Positions 23,188 through 34,689 of a DNA stretch of 64,000 bases are shown one piece after another. The notes beneath the pieces are model-generated. The model did no database searches. It had not been told where the DNA came from and was given only the letters and a program-made list of their open reading frames with translations. Both the position numbers and the translations under genes were made by a program. Source of the DNA: Lunularia cruciata (lineage: Eukaryota > Streptophyta > Marchantiopsida > Lunulariales > Lunulariaceae); NCBI GenBank assembly GCA_948567375.1, contig OX419761.1:37140501-37204500 (forward strand). Direction: 5' to 3'. Within the stretch, counting starts at the first letter, position 1. Each line of letters opens with the position of its first letter.

Positions 23188-26100
23188 TTTATGGATAAAT
23201 TTATAATAAATAAATAATATAAGGTTAGATAATCACATCGAATTTTAAACTATAATAACAAGTATTTCAAGCGAGATTTCTTATAGATTGATTTATTTTT
23301 TAATTTTGAATCTAATGAAGAATGTAATATTAACAGCATTCTACATATTGCCTTCTATTGATTATTAAAATCATATATACAAATGAGTAATCATAATGAA
23401 CTGTTTTTTCATCTTGATACCATCATTAATAAATTGATGCAAATAGTGTAAACATGTATTGTAGTATACTTCATTTAATATTTGAATGATAAACTGCAAA
23501 TATCACACATAAATGATGCAGAATCCAACTAACCAATCACTACAGGTTTTAAAGTTGTATGATCATTATGAAATTCACAAGAAATGATGGCATTTTCTTG
23601 AAATTTTTACTTCTATGCGCTTATATATATATGGAATCTTCACTCTATTGTCTTTCATATTAACATATAATAATTCAATTTTCCTAAATTCTGAACTTGA
23701 ATTTCATAGGATGTAGACATCCGACATTAATATAATCTCCTAAGTGAATTCTTACTTATTGGGGTTTAATACTCCTTGGTTTGATTGAAGTGCATTCAAC
23801 TCCACACCAAACTATGCTCCAAGTCTTCTAGATGTTAATAAATTAATGAATCCCAACTAGAGAACTTGGAAGCGTAATAAAAAAACTGTATGATTTGAAA
23901 AGTTCAAAGAAATTTTAAGCCTTCTAAATCGGAACTTTTTCTAGATAAAAGCTAAGAACTTACTTTTCAAGGAAATAAACAATAAAATTAATCAGTCATA
24001 AATATTGAAGATATTTACCTTATAAGGACATGTATTAATATTCATAATTCACTATTATTTTACTATAATTAAATTTTCATAGTGTTTAATATTCATAAAG
24101 AAATATATAGTTTATATCTAAGAGTTTCTAAATCTAGTCATTCAAAGATCTTATGAATATATGGAATCTTATATATTCTTCCTACAGTTGAACCATGTAA
24201 AATGAACTTCTAAAAAATAATAAAATTTATAGAATAATATTATTTTGCAATCCAAACCTTGAAACCTAAGGTTAAAATAATAAACTCATAATTTTATATT
24301 GTTATATTATTTATTGATCTTGATAGTGTATTGATTGCACATATAGAATAATGAAGCATGAATCAAAATCTAATTATGATTTATCACTGTGAAGGGCAAC
24401 AAATTGACGAAAGATATTGTACTTTGAGTTTCATAAAAGATTTCTCAACTTCACTACCTTAGAAATAATACAAGGTGGACATGGAACACAAGCTTTTGAT
24501 CTAGAGTCACTGTGTAAATTAAATTGTAACACGCAAAGAACATGAAGAAACTACAAATGATTTTACAAGGACAATATAGTGATTCAAGATATTTCACACA
24601 AAGCATCATGTAGGAAGTATAGTGTACGAGAGACTGAGAAAAAATAAAATTACAATGTGAACCACATTAAGGAAATGAGAAAAAAACATTTCTAAAGTGG
24701 TCTATTTTAGTTGAATTGATTGTAATTTTTTAATGCAAAATTACATTCAGAGATGGATAATGCAATTCAGAATGATGTTTTGATGCAAACGTTCCCTTCT
24801 TTGAGTCCTCGTTGCACTTTGAACACTTTTAAATAGTTTTTAACAAGTTTGAGATTGTTGTTTGGCTATTTTTCTTGCCTTGATTTCTTCAAACCAACAC
24901 ATAATCTTCTTGTGTGTAATTTCTTGCTGGTCCCACTTACATTTACAAATAATAATTCTATCTTCATTCATGAAGCTAGTGTGCTTAACCCCTTGTAGGT
25001 CAAATTTCACCATACTAAGTTGTTTGACATAGAAAATTGAAACAAAGATAAACAAGAATTAAAGAAAGTTGCATTTTGGGCGAGAGGAGATGAGATATGT
25101 TTGTAGAAGGGAAAAAAATACAACTGGAAGAAGACATGTGATTGGAAGAAGACATGTGATTGACTTATGAGAAGGAAAGGATTAGATTGATTCTTACCTC
25201 AATTTATGCTTCACATTAAGAAAATCAAATTCTATATGATAATAATTTGGATGGGTCCAAAGAAAATTATTTTAAAGTGGTTTGATTGCATATAGAAGAA
25301 AGAATATATTCTCAACACATAAACTTCCACAAGATTAAGACTATAATAAATTTATCTTTGCATAAATTGAAAGTAAGAGATTCTCAATATTTAATTAAAA
25401 TAGAGAATTCAATATGTATCACTTGACATGATTAATATTTACTATGATACTAGTAAAAGACACTACACTTTCTATATGTAATCTAAAATATGTAGTATTT
25501 TAAAACTGAAATTAATGTGAGTAAATATTAAAAATTATGATATATCCACACTAGGTCCTTCTTACATCAACTATTATAATTATGTTAATTTCAAACAACA
25601 TATTAAATTCCTAAGGAAAGACATCATAACTTTATGGCTTAACTTTCATGGTTGAAAGATCATATAAGAAGAAATATATACACTCATATACTTAAAAGAA
25701 TGCACCTTTTCAACACACATCTTTATATTACAAATACATAAAACACTTTAGATTACAATCAACTCCTATTTGGCTTTTCATTAGATCTCATTGAAAGTTA
25801 GTTCAAATGAAATATAATAAGCTATAGATGTGCAAAGTGCTCTTACTTTTTGTAATTTGATGACATAATTTTATTTATTCTAAACCATAATTATCAAAGT
25901 ATAAATCTTAAAACATTTTTTTACACCATTCGGGCAGCCAATACCACATGCCATTGGTCCACCAAAGCCCTAGGTGTACCTGAACCCCAAGCAAAGCTCA
26001 ATCTTACCAGTCCATTTAGGTTTTCAATAGGAATGATTCCTCAAATTCCCAAGATTGGACCTCAAGCACTCAAGAACGTACCAAGTGTATGCACTTTGTT

Positions 26101-26202
26101 AGTCCATCAAAGTGGATTTTCTATACAACAAGCTCTTTATCAAGTTTCATGCCTCTTCTTGGGACTTGGGCAAGAGCTTTCATTTCATTTGATCATTAAA
26201 GA
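22505..26202. other. Gene-free AT-rich DNA
   Basis: No reading frame has recognisable similarity. G+C and CpG drop sharply after about 22.4 kb. An (AT)26 microsatellite lies at 23133-23184; the open frame running through it is an artefact. Open frames at 24840-25055 and 26033-26202 show nothing identifiable. Confidence 0.5.
23133..23184. repeat. (AT)26 microsatellite
   Basis: An unbroken 52-bp alternating AT run follows a short (AC)n stretch. Confidence 0.98.
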
Positions 26203-27614
26203 CTTTTCTTGTGCAAACATTTGTCTTTGGGACATTACCAAAAGGTATCAAGTTACTAGGAGTGTCATTCAAACCACTCTACAATCCATGTTTTACTTTC
26301 TTTGACATTTAGGAGTTCTACTACTTTTTATTAACCTGGTCTGTTGGATTGAAATCAAATCTTGGATCAAACTCTTTGTTGTAAGCATATCATCAATCAA
26401 TATCCATGCCACAAAGGAGCAGTATGGGAATTGGCTATTGCACCAAATGGAAACTACTTCATTTATTATGGAGATGCTGCACATAAGGAAGGATTACAAT
26501 TGATTTGTTCTTATTCAAGCAACCATATTCTATATTGTTTGGTAGGCTGGTCATCTTTTGCTAAAATTTATAGATTGGTAGCTTTTTGTTTTACAAATTT
26601 AAAACCAAATCCAAGTTCTCACATTTTTATCTTGTCATCATACAAAGTTAGACTTTGTGAGCTCTTAGAGCTAGTATTGTCAATCATCAAGATGAAAAAG
26701 CTCAAGAGATGGTCCCCAATGCTTTCATTTGTGTCCATATGTAGAACATATGGAGTCTCAAGTGTCAATGTTGATAGATTGCTCATGGAGGCATAAGGTC
26801 TCATTGAACTTGCTTTGAGCTTTTGCTCTATAAGTTGGAGATTTGAGAGATATTTACCTATGAGAAGCTAGGCGGTTTAAATTTTTCCATTGTTGAATTG
26901 TAGTTTATAGAAATTTTTCAAGGAAAATATGCACTCAAGTGGATGTCACTCTCTTTCAACCCTTTCTAATATCCCAAGATCTAGAGCAACATATTTTGTC
27001 TCTAAAGTTTTTAAAGAGAGTGAAATACAAACCCAATTGGACTTCAATTGCACAATTAGCTTACGTAGGAAGGTAGATGGAGATAATGATGTCCAAGTGT
27101 CCTTGTAGATTTTGCAATCTATTTTTTCCTATGCCTAATTTCTTCTCTCAGGACTATATATTATCACTTGACCAATGATATTTTTGCAATTGCAGGTGCT
27201 TCTTAAGTTGACATATGGGACCCTTACAAGTAGGTAGACTCTCTTGTTACTTGCTCTTTTGGGACTAGCTTAAAGTTAGGCATCTATTATTGATTCCACC
27301 TAATACATCATGTCAAACTAACTAATGATTTTGGTTTTGGTACATGAAGTTATGGACTTACAAACTCATTTACTTGGGGATTCGATATAATTATTTCAAT
27401 CAATCCATCAAAATTGGATATATTTGTTACAATTGCCAGTTGAGTGGAGATGTGTACTTTAATATTACTCCTCTACAACTTGCTCACTAATGCATGCGAC
27501 TTCTTATTTCATTTGGAATAACTAGAACAACCATGCTTAATGGAGTGGAAGTGCCTTAATGCACAACTTTACAAAACTACTACTTTTCTAGTGTGTACCT
27601 AATTTATGTGGGGG
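26203..27614 (+). repeat. Unit A of a duplicated segment (left part), possibly a WD40 gene fragment
   Basis: From 26203 to about 26840 this aligns with 38574-39205, and 27066-27190 aligns with 40505-40630. Shared words include TTGTCTTTGGGAC, GGTAGGCTGGTCATCTTTTG and GAGATAATGATGTCCAAGTGTCCTT. The plus strand reads ICLWDITKRYQ, LAIAPNGNYFI and HIFILSSYKVRLCEL; copy B has CLWDLAKRYQ and FILSSYTVRLWDL. These look like ends of WD40 blades, so the unit may be a captured or decayed WD40 gene piece, but this is tentative. Frame breaks are present. The chromovirus at 27615 interrupts the unit, which resumes at 33933. Confidence 0.55.
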
Positions 27615-28194
27615 TGGAATACTCCAAGGACAAGAGAACTCTTCAAGAGAAATAACAGAGAGAAAACATAGGTTCCACATTCAGTCCTCTGATGCCCCAA
27701 AGGAGCACCTTTTCTTATTATATAGCAAAGAGGATCCACTCAAAGTAAGCTCTACCCTTGGATCAGATACATGGATTGGTGACTTTTTAGCAAACTCCAT
27801 CCTTGGATTAGTTGTTTGGATGGGTGACATGCCAGTCCTTGTCCTATCTAGTTGGTCAAATGGGTTTGACCAAAGGAATATTTAGGGAATCTTCTTATAG
27901 AGAGCTCAAAATTGCATGGGCGAGGTACCATTGGAAAGCTCTCGATGAGACAAATCATAAGGGATAGAAGGTAAGCCATTTCTCCTTGAGGGGTGGAGAA
28001 TATTCTCATTTTTTAGGCCTAATTCATCCAGTTATGCCTCCAAAATTGGCTTTAAAGTTTGCAAGCTATTTTTGACTTCAGCCTTATTAGTAGAAGTACT
28101 CTTTTGGTGACACCTTTGTCTAATCTACCTAGCTTATTGTACACAAAGTCCTTTAGATGTTACCAAGCCAATATGTCTAGCTACTTGTATTGAA
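27615..28194 (-). repeat. 3' LTR of the minus-strand chromovirus
   Basis: About 580 bp matching 33360-33932 throughout. On the plus strand it begins TGGAATACTCCAAGG and ends near CTTGTATTGA (TTACA in the other LTR). In element orientation a polypurine tract (AAAAGGGGGAGG) lies immediately upstream. The 5 bp outside the element, GGGGG at 27610-27614, match GAGGG at 33933-33937 in four of five positions, as expected of a target-site duplication. Confidence 0.85.
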
Positions 28195-28206
28195 GACCTC
28201 CCCCTT

Positions 28207-28404
28207 TTAAGATGCAACATCCTCATTGCAAAGTTGTTGCTCAAAAGATTGAACTAACACTAGTGCGTTGGTGAAGTTGGTTGTTGGCTCCCATGTTGCC
28301 TTGTATACTGGGTACCCTTTCCAATGGACCAAATATTCCACACGTGGATGGCGAGTACCACAGATGCATTTTTGGAGAATGCATTTGACCTCATACTCCT
28401 CCAC
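28207..28404 (-). pseudogene. Chromodomain of the minus-strand chromovirus
   Basis: The frame reads MEEYEVKCILQK, VEYLVHWKGYP and ATWEPTTNF. This is the chromodomain pattern with the aromatic cage positions Y..V, W and W-E. In chromoviruses it is fused to the integrase C-terminus and directs insertion to chromatin carrying histone H3 methylation. It sits directly upstream of the polypurine tract, as expected. This domain is intact, but the polyprotein frame before it is shifted. Confidence 0.85.
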
Positions 28405-28428
28405 CTCATCAACCAGGGCTGGACAAGG

Positions 28429-29109
28429 TCAATTTTCTTGGATGGAAGAGAAGCGGAGTAGCCGAGGAGCATATAAACATAATAAGGAAACATGAAACAT
28501 CGAGTGGATCTTCATATGTGGTGATTGCTCAAGGTGAGAGGCCACGGCACTGATGCAATGAAGGATGGAGAAAGGTCTAATAAAACAAGGTCTAAGCTTA
28601 TGAGGACCAACTAAATTGATGTTGATGGTTGATAACCAGACTTGATCTCCCATATTGAACTCCATGTGTTGGCAATGTGCATTTGCATATTGCTTTTGCT
28701 GATTTTGGGCAATTTGCAACTTGTGCTTAGCATTCTCCACCCCATATTGGATTCTAGAAACAAAAGTGTTGATGACATCAACCTTGGTAGCCACCAGATG
28801 GACCTCCATCAAGCTTGAAGGTGTGAAAGGATGCTCTCCATATATGAGGAAAAACAATGTGACTTGTGTGGAGGCATTCACCAAATTGTTGTAAGCAAAT
28901 TCCACCAATGGAAGTAAGGTGTCCCAACTCCCTTGCTCATCCAAAGTAAAGCTCCAAAGCATGTACTCAATAGTGAAATTTTCCCTCTTTGTTTGTTCAT
29001 CAATTTGTAGATGGTAAGTTGTAGACATAGCCAATTTGGTTTTGAAGAACATAAAGAGTGTTTTCCAAAACAAACTAGTAAATTGAGTGCCTTTATTTAT
29101 GATGAGCAC
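28429..29109 (-). pseudogene. Integrase core C-terminal part
   Basis: The 226-residue frame contains NKGTQFTSLFWKTLF (second Asp region, here shifted to N), MSTTYHLQIDEQTKRENFTIE (Glu region, normally H-P-Q-T-D-G-Q-T-E), LPLVEFAYNN and YGEHPF. GDQVWLSTINI and LVGPHKLRPCFIRPF (GPY/F module) follow. The catalytic core is altered and the upstream zinc-binding part is disrupted, so it is non-functional. Confidence 0.85.
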
Positions 29110-29699
29110 TCAAGACAAACCCTCATGAGAAAAGACTACATCTAAATACAATTGAGTTAATTGCAGAGCAATCACATCCTTGGTAGTAGGACGTACATGA
29201 ATTATTTTGTTGAATTGGTTGACAAAGACTATGATGGAATCAAACCTAAAGGTGGTCTTGGGCAATTCACAAACCAGATCCATGCTTACCTATTCCTAAT
29301 GATGTGTAGGAGTGAGGAGAGGTTGGAAGAGTCATGTGGGAGCTTGATTAGAAGCCTTATTTTGTTGACAAAGTAGGCAGCTCCAAACATATTCCATCAC
29401 ATCATTGTTCATCTTGGGCCATTAGGAATGGCGTTTGACTGCATCCAAGGTCTTATTCATTCCAACATGACTTGCAATGGTAGAATCATGACATCCCGCT
29501 AGGATGGTGGTTCTTAGATTTGTATCATATGGGATCCACAACCTGCCATCATGGAAGGTGAGTCCTTGGGTGTTGGTGATGCCTTTAGATGATTAAGCAC
29601 TTACAATTTGTGGATCAATTTTTGTAGCAGCAAGAATCCTAGGCCAAAATTCAAGGTTCATCTTGATTTCCACCACCAAATTGTTTGCCATCGACATTC

Positions 29700-31050
29700 A
29701 GGTGAATGCATCTGCAAGTTGCTTCTTGCCCTACACATATCTGATTGTCATGTTGAATTGTTGTCTCTACTCTGCACACCAAATCTGTTGATAAGAAAGA
29801 TCTTTGTGTGTCTTGAGGTAGACTAGAGGTTTGTGGTCCATCTCTACCACAAATGGCTTCTCACCTAGATAGTGCTTCCAATGCTTGGTTGCAAGAACAA
29901 TGGCAAACTCTTCTAGTTTGATAGTGTGATAGTTGCATTCCACTTGTAACAATTTACAAGAGAAAATATGCAATTGGGTGCCATCCATCCTGCCATTCTT
30001 GTTGTAAGATTGTTCCTATTGCTACACTTGATGCATTTGTAACCATCTTGATTGGACGGTTTGTGTCATACCATTTCAAGATTGGTGCATGTAGTAATGC
30101 ATCTTTCAACTCCTAAAAGGCCAATTCTTGTGTGGTTCCGCATATCCACCTCTTCTCCTTGCCCAATAGTGATGTTAGAGGTAGTGCAATCTTAAAGAAG
30201 TCCTTGACAAATTGATGATAAAACCCCATCAATCCCAAGAAGCTCTTGAGTTGAGTCTGATCTTCTAGAGCACTCTATTTTTGAATGACCTCTAGTTTAT
30301 CTGTTAACACTTGGATATCCTCTACACTTACTCTATGCCTTGATTAGTTTAATTTAGATTTGCCAAACTCGCACATTGAGATTTTGGCATAAAATTGATT
30401 TTATCACAAAATCTGGAGGACTTCTCACAAATGTTACTTGTGCTTTGTCACTATCCTACTATAGACTAAGATGTCATCAAGAAAAATGATAACAAATTTA
30501 TCCAAGTATGGATAAAATATTTCATTTATCAAACTCATGAAAGTGGCTAGAGCGTTGGTGATGCTAAATGGCATCACCAAGTACTCAAAGTAACCTACCT
30601 TGTTTGAAAGGCCATTTTGTGTATGTCTTCTTCCGCAATCCTGATTTGGTTGTAATCACTCTGCAAATCAAGTTTGGTGAAGCACCTTGTCCCATTGAGT
30701 TGATCAAACAAGTCATCCATATGAGGTAATGGATATTTGTTCTTCACAATTTGTTGACTCAATCTCCAATAGTCAATGCACATGCGTATTGTTCCATCCT
30801 TCTTCTTCACAAACCATACAAGAGCCCCATATGGTGATATGTTGGGTTGGATAAACCCCTTATGTAACATATCCTCAATTTGAGCCTTACACTCCTCCAA
30901 CTCATGAGGTGATAGTTGATATGGGGCCTTACAAGGAGGTGTCTTCCCAAGATGTATCTCAATTTTATGATCTACTCTCCTTTTTGGTGGTAAACCTATG
31001 GCTAATTCATCCGGAAAGACATCTTGGAACTCATTGACCACATCTTTCAA
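29700..31050 (-). pseudogene. Reverse transcriptase and RNase H remnants
   Basis: 30595-31050 encodes the fingers and palm start of a gypsy [53 protein letters not shown] and [15 protein letters not shown]. The palm, around the usual FLDD motif, runs through a stop-broken region (about 30400-30590). 29767-29988 encodes RNase H (ATKHWKHYLGEKPFVVEMDHKPL). Stops and frame changes separate the pieces. Confidence 0.85.
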
Positions 31051-31379
31051 TTGCTTAGGAATTTTCTATTATGTTGTGCACTCTAGACTTCTCTTATTAA
31101 ACCCATGAAACATCCATATGTCTTACCAATAGATGTGGTCCTTATGAAATACAAAGGCAAATCTTGCCTTTGTGATCTTCCTTTAATCTCAAAGATCTTC
31201 CATTGACTAGTTTTCACTACTTTCTTTCTCCAATCCATCGTGGGGTTGTAGTGCTCTATGCATAACATACCTAAGATTGCATCATAACGAGCTAGTTGTA
31301 TCACTCGTCACTTGATTGCTTCTTGATACCCTCTTATAGAGAGTATTACCTTTTTAGGTAACGACTCAATCCTCTCTAT

Positions 31380-31800
31380 CTAACCATTAGGTAACTCTAC
31401 TTTGTCCTTCTCATCCTTCTCTATTTCCACTCCCAACCTTATTGCAACAAAGCAAGACAAGAAACTCTCTATTGCCCTAAGGTCTATCAACACTCTCATC
31501 GGATTACCTTCTAGCACTCCATTTACAATAATTAATTCTTCATTTATCTTCCTCTTTCTTTGCACACTCATCCTCTTCTTCCCTCACTTTTACTCTTCTT
31601 CATCAAGCCAATAAGGCCGTAAGGGACATTTATTGGCAATCTTTGTTTTCCAAAGCGGTTTCCATATCTTCCTCTTCAATTTGCCTCTCCATGTGGTTGA
31701 GAGGTTGCTTGTATAGAGGTCAAGGGCCTCTAAGATGATGAGCATGACAATTGATGGCTATGTGCCCAATTTGGCCACAATTGTAACATCATCGTTGTTT
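31380..31800 (-). pseudogene. Gag zinc knuckle and aspartic protease remnants
   Basis: The minus strand at about 31738-31795 encodes RCYNCGQIGHIAINC, a CCHC zinc knuckle that binds genomic RNA. 31380-31571 carries the protease region: MRVLIDLRAIESFLS aligns with the usual L-I-D-S-G-A-T-x-S-F-I-S, so the D-S/T-G active site is lost. Confidence 0.75.
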
Positions 31801-32215
31801 TACTCGAGCCTCTTCTCCTTGTGGGACTCCTTCTCTCCTTTCTTTGACCCGTCCCCATTCTCTTTGGAGAGGTATTGCTTCTCTATCTTGAAACTAAATG
31901 TTGCCCAATTCAATAAGAACTGGTCAACCAAAATGGTGTATCTCGGCCTGATAGTTTTGCATTGGTGTTATCGCTTCACCTCCTCCAACTGCCCTTACTA
32001 TTCTTTGGGCACAAGCAATGGCTTCAAAAATAGTACAAGGATTTTGCACCATTACCTCTTGGTGAATACACTCTTTTAATCCTCTTTTGAATTTTCAAGA
32101 GCTTTGGCTGGACTCATGACTTTGGTTATCACAACCTATAGATCCAAAAATATCTCTATGTACTCTTGTATGGTATTCTTCTACTTCAACATCTAAAGTC
32201 TAGTTTGAGCTATTT

Positions 32216-32551
32216 TCACGGAATCCACATATTGGAAATCTTGAGCAGCCCTTCTTGCATGGCTATCCTTCTTGCATGGCTAGTGACCTCTCTTCCTTCT
32301 ACCAGCAATGATTGTTCCCAAAATTCATACCATGTGAGTGCTTCATCAATTAAGTACTCACATGCAAACACACATACAACATGATCAATGATCTCCTTTG
32401 TGAGCAATTGAAGGTATCGATTCATTTTTGAAATCCAATTTTCCACTACTCCCATGGAATGTTGTCCCTTGTAAGGATCAATGTTGCATCTCTTTTTCAT
32501 CTGTAGTAACAATGTGGCTTGGTTGTTGATTGGAATTGGTGTTATCGGCAT
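32216..32551 (-). pseudogene. Gag capsid region
   Basis: PYKGQHSMGVVENWISKMNRY, then FACEYLIDEALTWYEFW, matches the gypsy Gag pattern (W...M, L...A..W). It sits between the 5' LTR/primer-binding site and the zinc knuckle in element order. Confidence 0.7.
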
Positions 32552-33359
32552 GCATAACTCTCAAATTACTTCAATTACTGGTGTTGGTTGTTGAGACAAC
32601 TCTCCTTCTTGCATTACTTGATCATTCTTGACAATACGTATTTGATTTTGCAATTCCTCCATGGTCATCTTGATTTCTTGAAACTTGTTCAACATCCCCT
32701 ACATTCCTTTCATCAACTCCTCCAATTGCAAATCCATGGTTCCTACACACAATTGATATTCAATTGCTACTTCCTACTTCAACAAAGGGTTAGAATGATG
32801 ACTTAAGAGGGTGCACAAACTATAGTGACTACCATTGAGACCTTAGAGACTATCACTTGTTGATATTCCTCACCACAATTGTGGACTACAAAATCCCTAA
32901 ACATAACTTTTGGTCTAACTACATAAGAGATTTCTACTTGCATGTTGAAAGGGTGAAGATTTGATACATTCAGATCCATAATATCATAATAGAATATAGA
33001 TTGTCAAATCCCACTCTTTGTTGTATACCACCATAAGTAGAATCACCGAGTTTGGTGAATTCATCACTTTGTCCATGAATTTTGCTCCAAAGTGATAAAT
33101 TAGAGATACTGTCATTTGCTCACACTGAATGTATATAATCTTGATGTGGAATGGATTCAAGAAAATTATCTTCTTGGTGTAGGAAATGGTGCAAGAAATT
33201 GTACTCTTGGTGCATCCATCCTATCCGCTCTCTAAAGCACTTCCCAAGTCTAGCAATTATGTTATGTTCTCCACCTCAAATTACTCTATTTTAATAGCTC
33301 ATGCTCTTCCAAGAGGAGTGATCCACTCTCTTGGGTTAAAACACCCACTATAATACCAC

Positions 33360-33932
33360 TATTATATTCCAAGGACAAGAGAACTCTTCAAGAGAGATAC
33401 AAAAGAGAAAACATAGGTTTCATACTCCGATGCCCCAAAGGAGCACCTTCTCTTTATCCCTCAAAGTAAGCTCCACCCTTGGATCAGATACATGGATTGG
33501 TGACCTATCAACAAGCTCCATCCTTGGATTAGTTGTTTGAATGGGTGACATTTCAGCCCTTGTCCTATCTAGTTGGTCAAATGGGTTTGACCAAAGGGAA
33601 TATTTAGGGAATCTTCTTGTAGGGAGCTCAAAATTGCATGGATGAGGTACCATTGGAAAGCTCTTGATGAGAAAAATCATATGGGAGAGAAGGAAAACTA
33701 TTTTTTCTTAAGGAAAATTATATATTTATTTTTGAGGCCTAATTCATCCATTTAGGCCTCCAAAATTGGCTTTAAAGTTTTTAGGCTATTTTTGGCTTCT
33801 GCCCTATTAGTAGAAGTACTCTTTTGGTGACACCTTTGGTTGATCTAGCTAGCCAATTATACACAACATCCTTCTAGATGTTACCAAGCCAATTTTCACC
33901 TCTAGATAATATGTCTAACTACTTGTATTACA
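33360..33932 (-). repeat. 5' LTR of the minus-strand chromovirus
   Basis: 573 bp, nearly colinear with 27615-28194. On the plus strand it ends CTTGTATTACA at 33932 (TGTAATACAAG as the LTR start in element orientation). Divergence between the two LTRs is modest but clear, so the insertion is not recent. Confidence 0.85.
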
Positions 33933-34060
33933 GAGGGCTTTCATTGTTTGTAGTGACTATATCATAACTTTATATGATTTTACAGATGAGCATCCTTTTG
34001 AGGAAACTTATCATGTAGGTGGAAATTTATCTAATTGAAATAACCTAATTATTTTCCTCA
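33933..34060 (+). repeat. Unit A, resumed right of the chromovirus
   Basis: GGCTTTCATTGTTTGTAGTGAC, CTTTATATGATTTTAC.GATGAGCA and GAGGAAACTTATCATG.AGGTGGAAATT..TCTAATTGAAA align with 40927-41035 in unit B. This confirms that the chromovirus split a once continuous segment. Confidence 0.6.
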
Positions 34061-34689
34061 ACTTTGGATATGCTTGTTTGCTCCATCATAATGTAAAGCA
34101 AGAGACTTTGTTATCTTCACACTAACATCCCTTTGATGGATAATTCCCAGTCATTTTGTTTGGAGCACACATCATTTTGTGTGCTTGAAAAATTCTATAA
34201 ATTTGGAAGTGGTTATCAATTTTTATTATCACATGGCACACTATAGAAGTTATAGATTTATGACATACATTTGCTATTGAAAGTAGTTAGAGAAGTTTCT
34301 CAATTCCATATGGGTTGTTTCTCATTTGATGTATTATCAATAACTTGTTTGCAATAGGTGCTTTTAAGAACTGGTTTTCCAAGTGCGGTATTTTTTATAT
34401 AATTTTTTTAATTTGAGTGGCTATTATTTGGTTTTCTTCTTGGAAGTTTGAATATTTATATATATTTCTGAACAAATGCAAGCATTTTAAATGGTATGGG
34501 GAGGAAATTGGCCCCATGACTCATCTAGAAAGGCTTCTTCCTATGTGTATAGCTTGAGATGTGTACATACATACTCCAATTCAAACCTCTAGGAAAAGTT
34601 TTTCCCCTCTTAGAAAATATAATGTGCTTGCCCTATAATCCACCACATGGAATAAATTGCACATTAATCTTTAAATAGCATGCAACTTT

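Larger units (their letters stand above)
27615..33932 (-). mobile_element. Full-length Ty3/gypsy chromovirus, inactive
   Basis: A 6.3-kb LTR retrotransposon with both LTRs, a primer-binding site next to the 5' LTR (minus strand TGGTATTATAGTGG, starting at 33358), gag, a CCHC knuckle, protease, reverse transcriptase, RNase H, integrase and a C-terminal chromodomain, in gypsy order. Many frameshifts and stops disrupt it. The 5-bp flanks agree in four of five positions, and the flanking DNA joins into sequence resembling unit B (CCTAATTT.TATG..GCTTTCATTG at 40910-40940), which marks the insertion point inside unit A. Confidence 0.9.

Noticed and set aside
22957-23217. ORF with an IYIYIY run
   Set aside because: It is the translation of the (AT)26 microsatellite.
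28268-28495. Plus-strand ORFs across the minus-strand chromovirus
   Set aside because: They are antisense shadows of the integrase/chromodomain frames.
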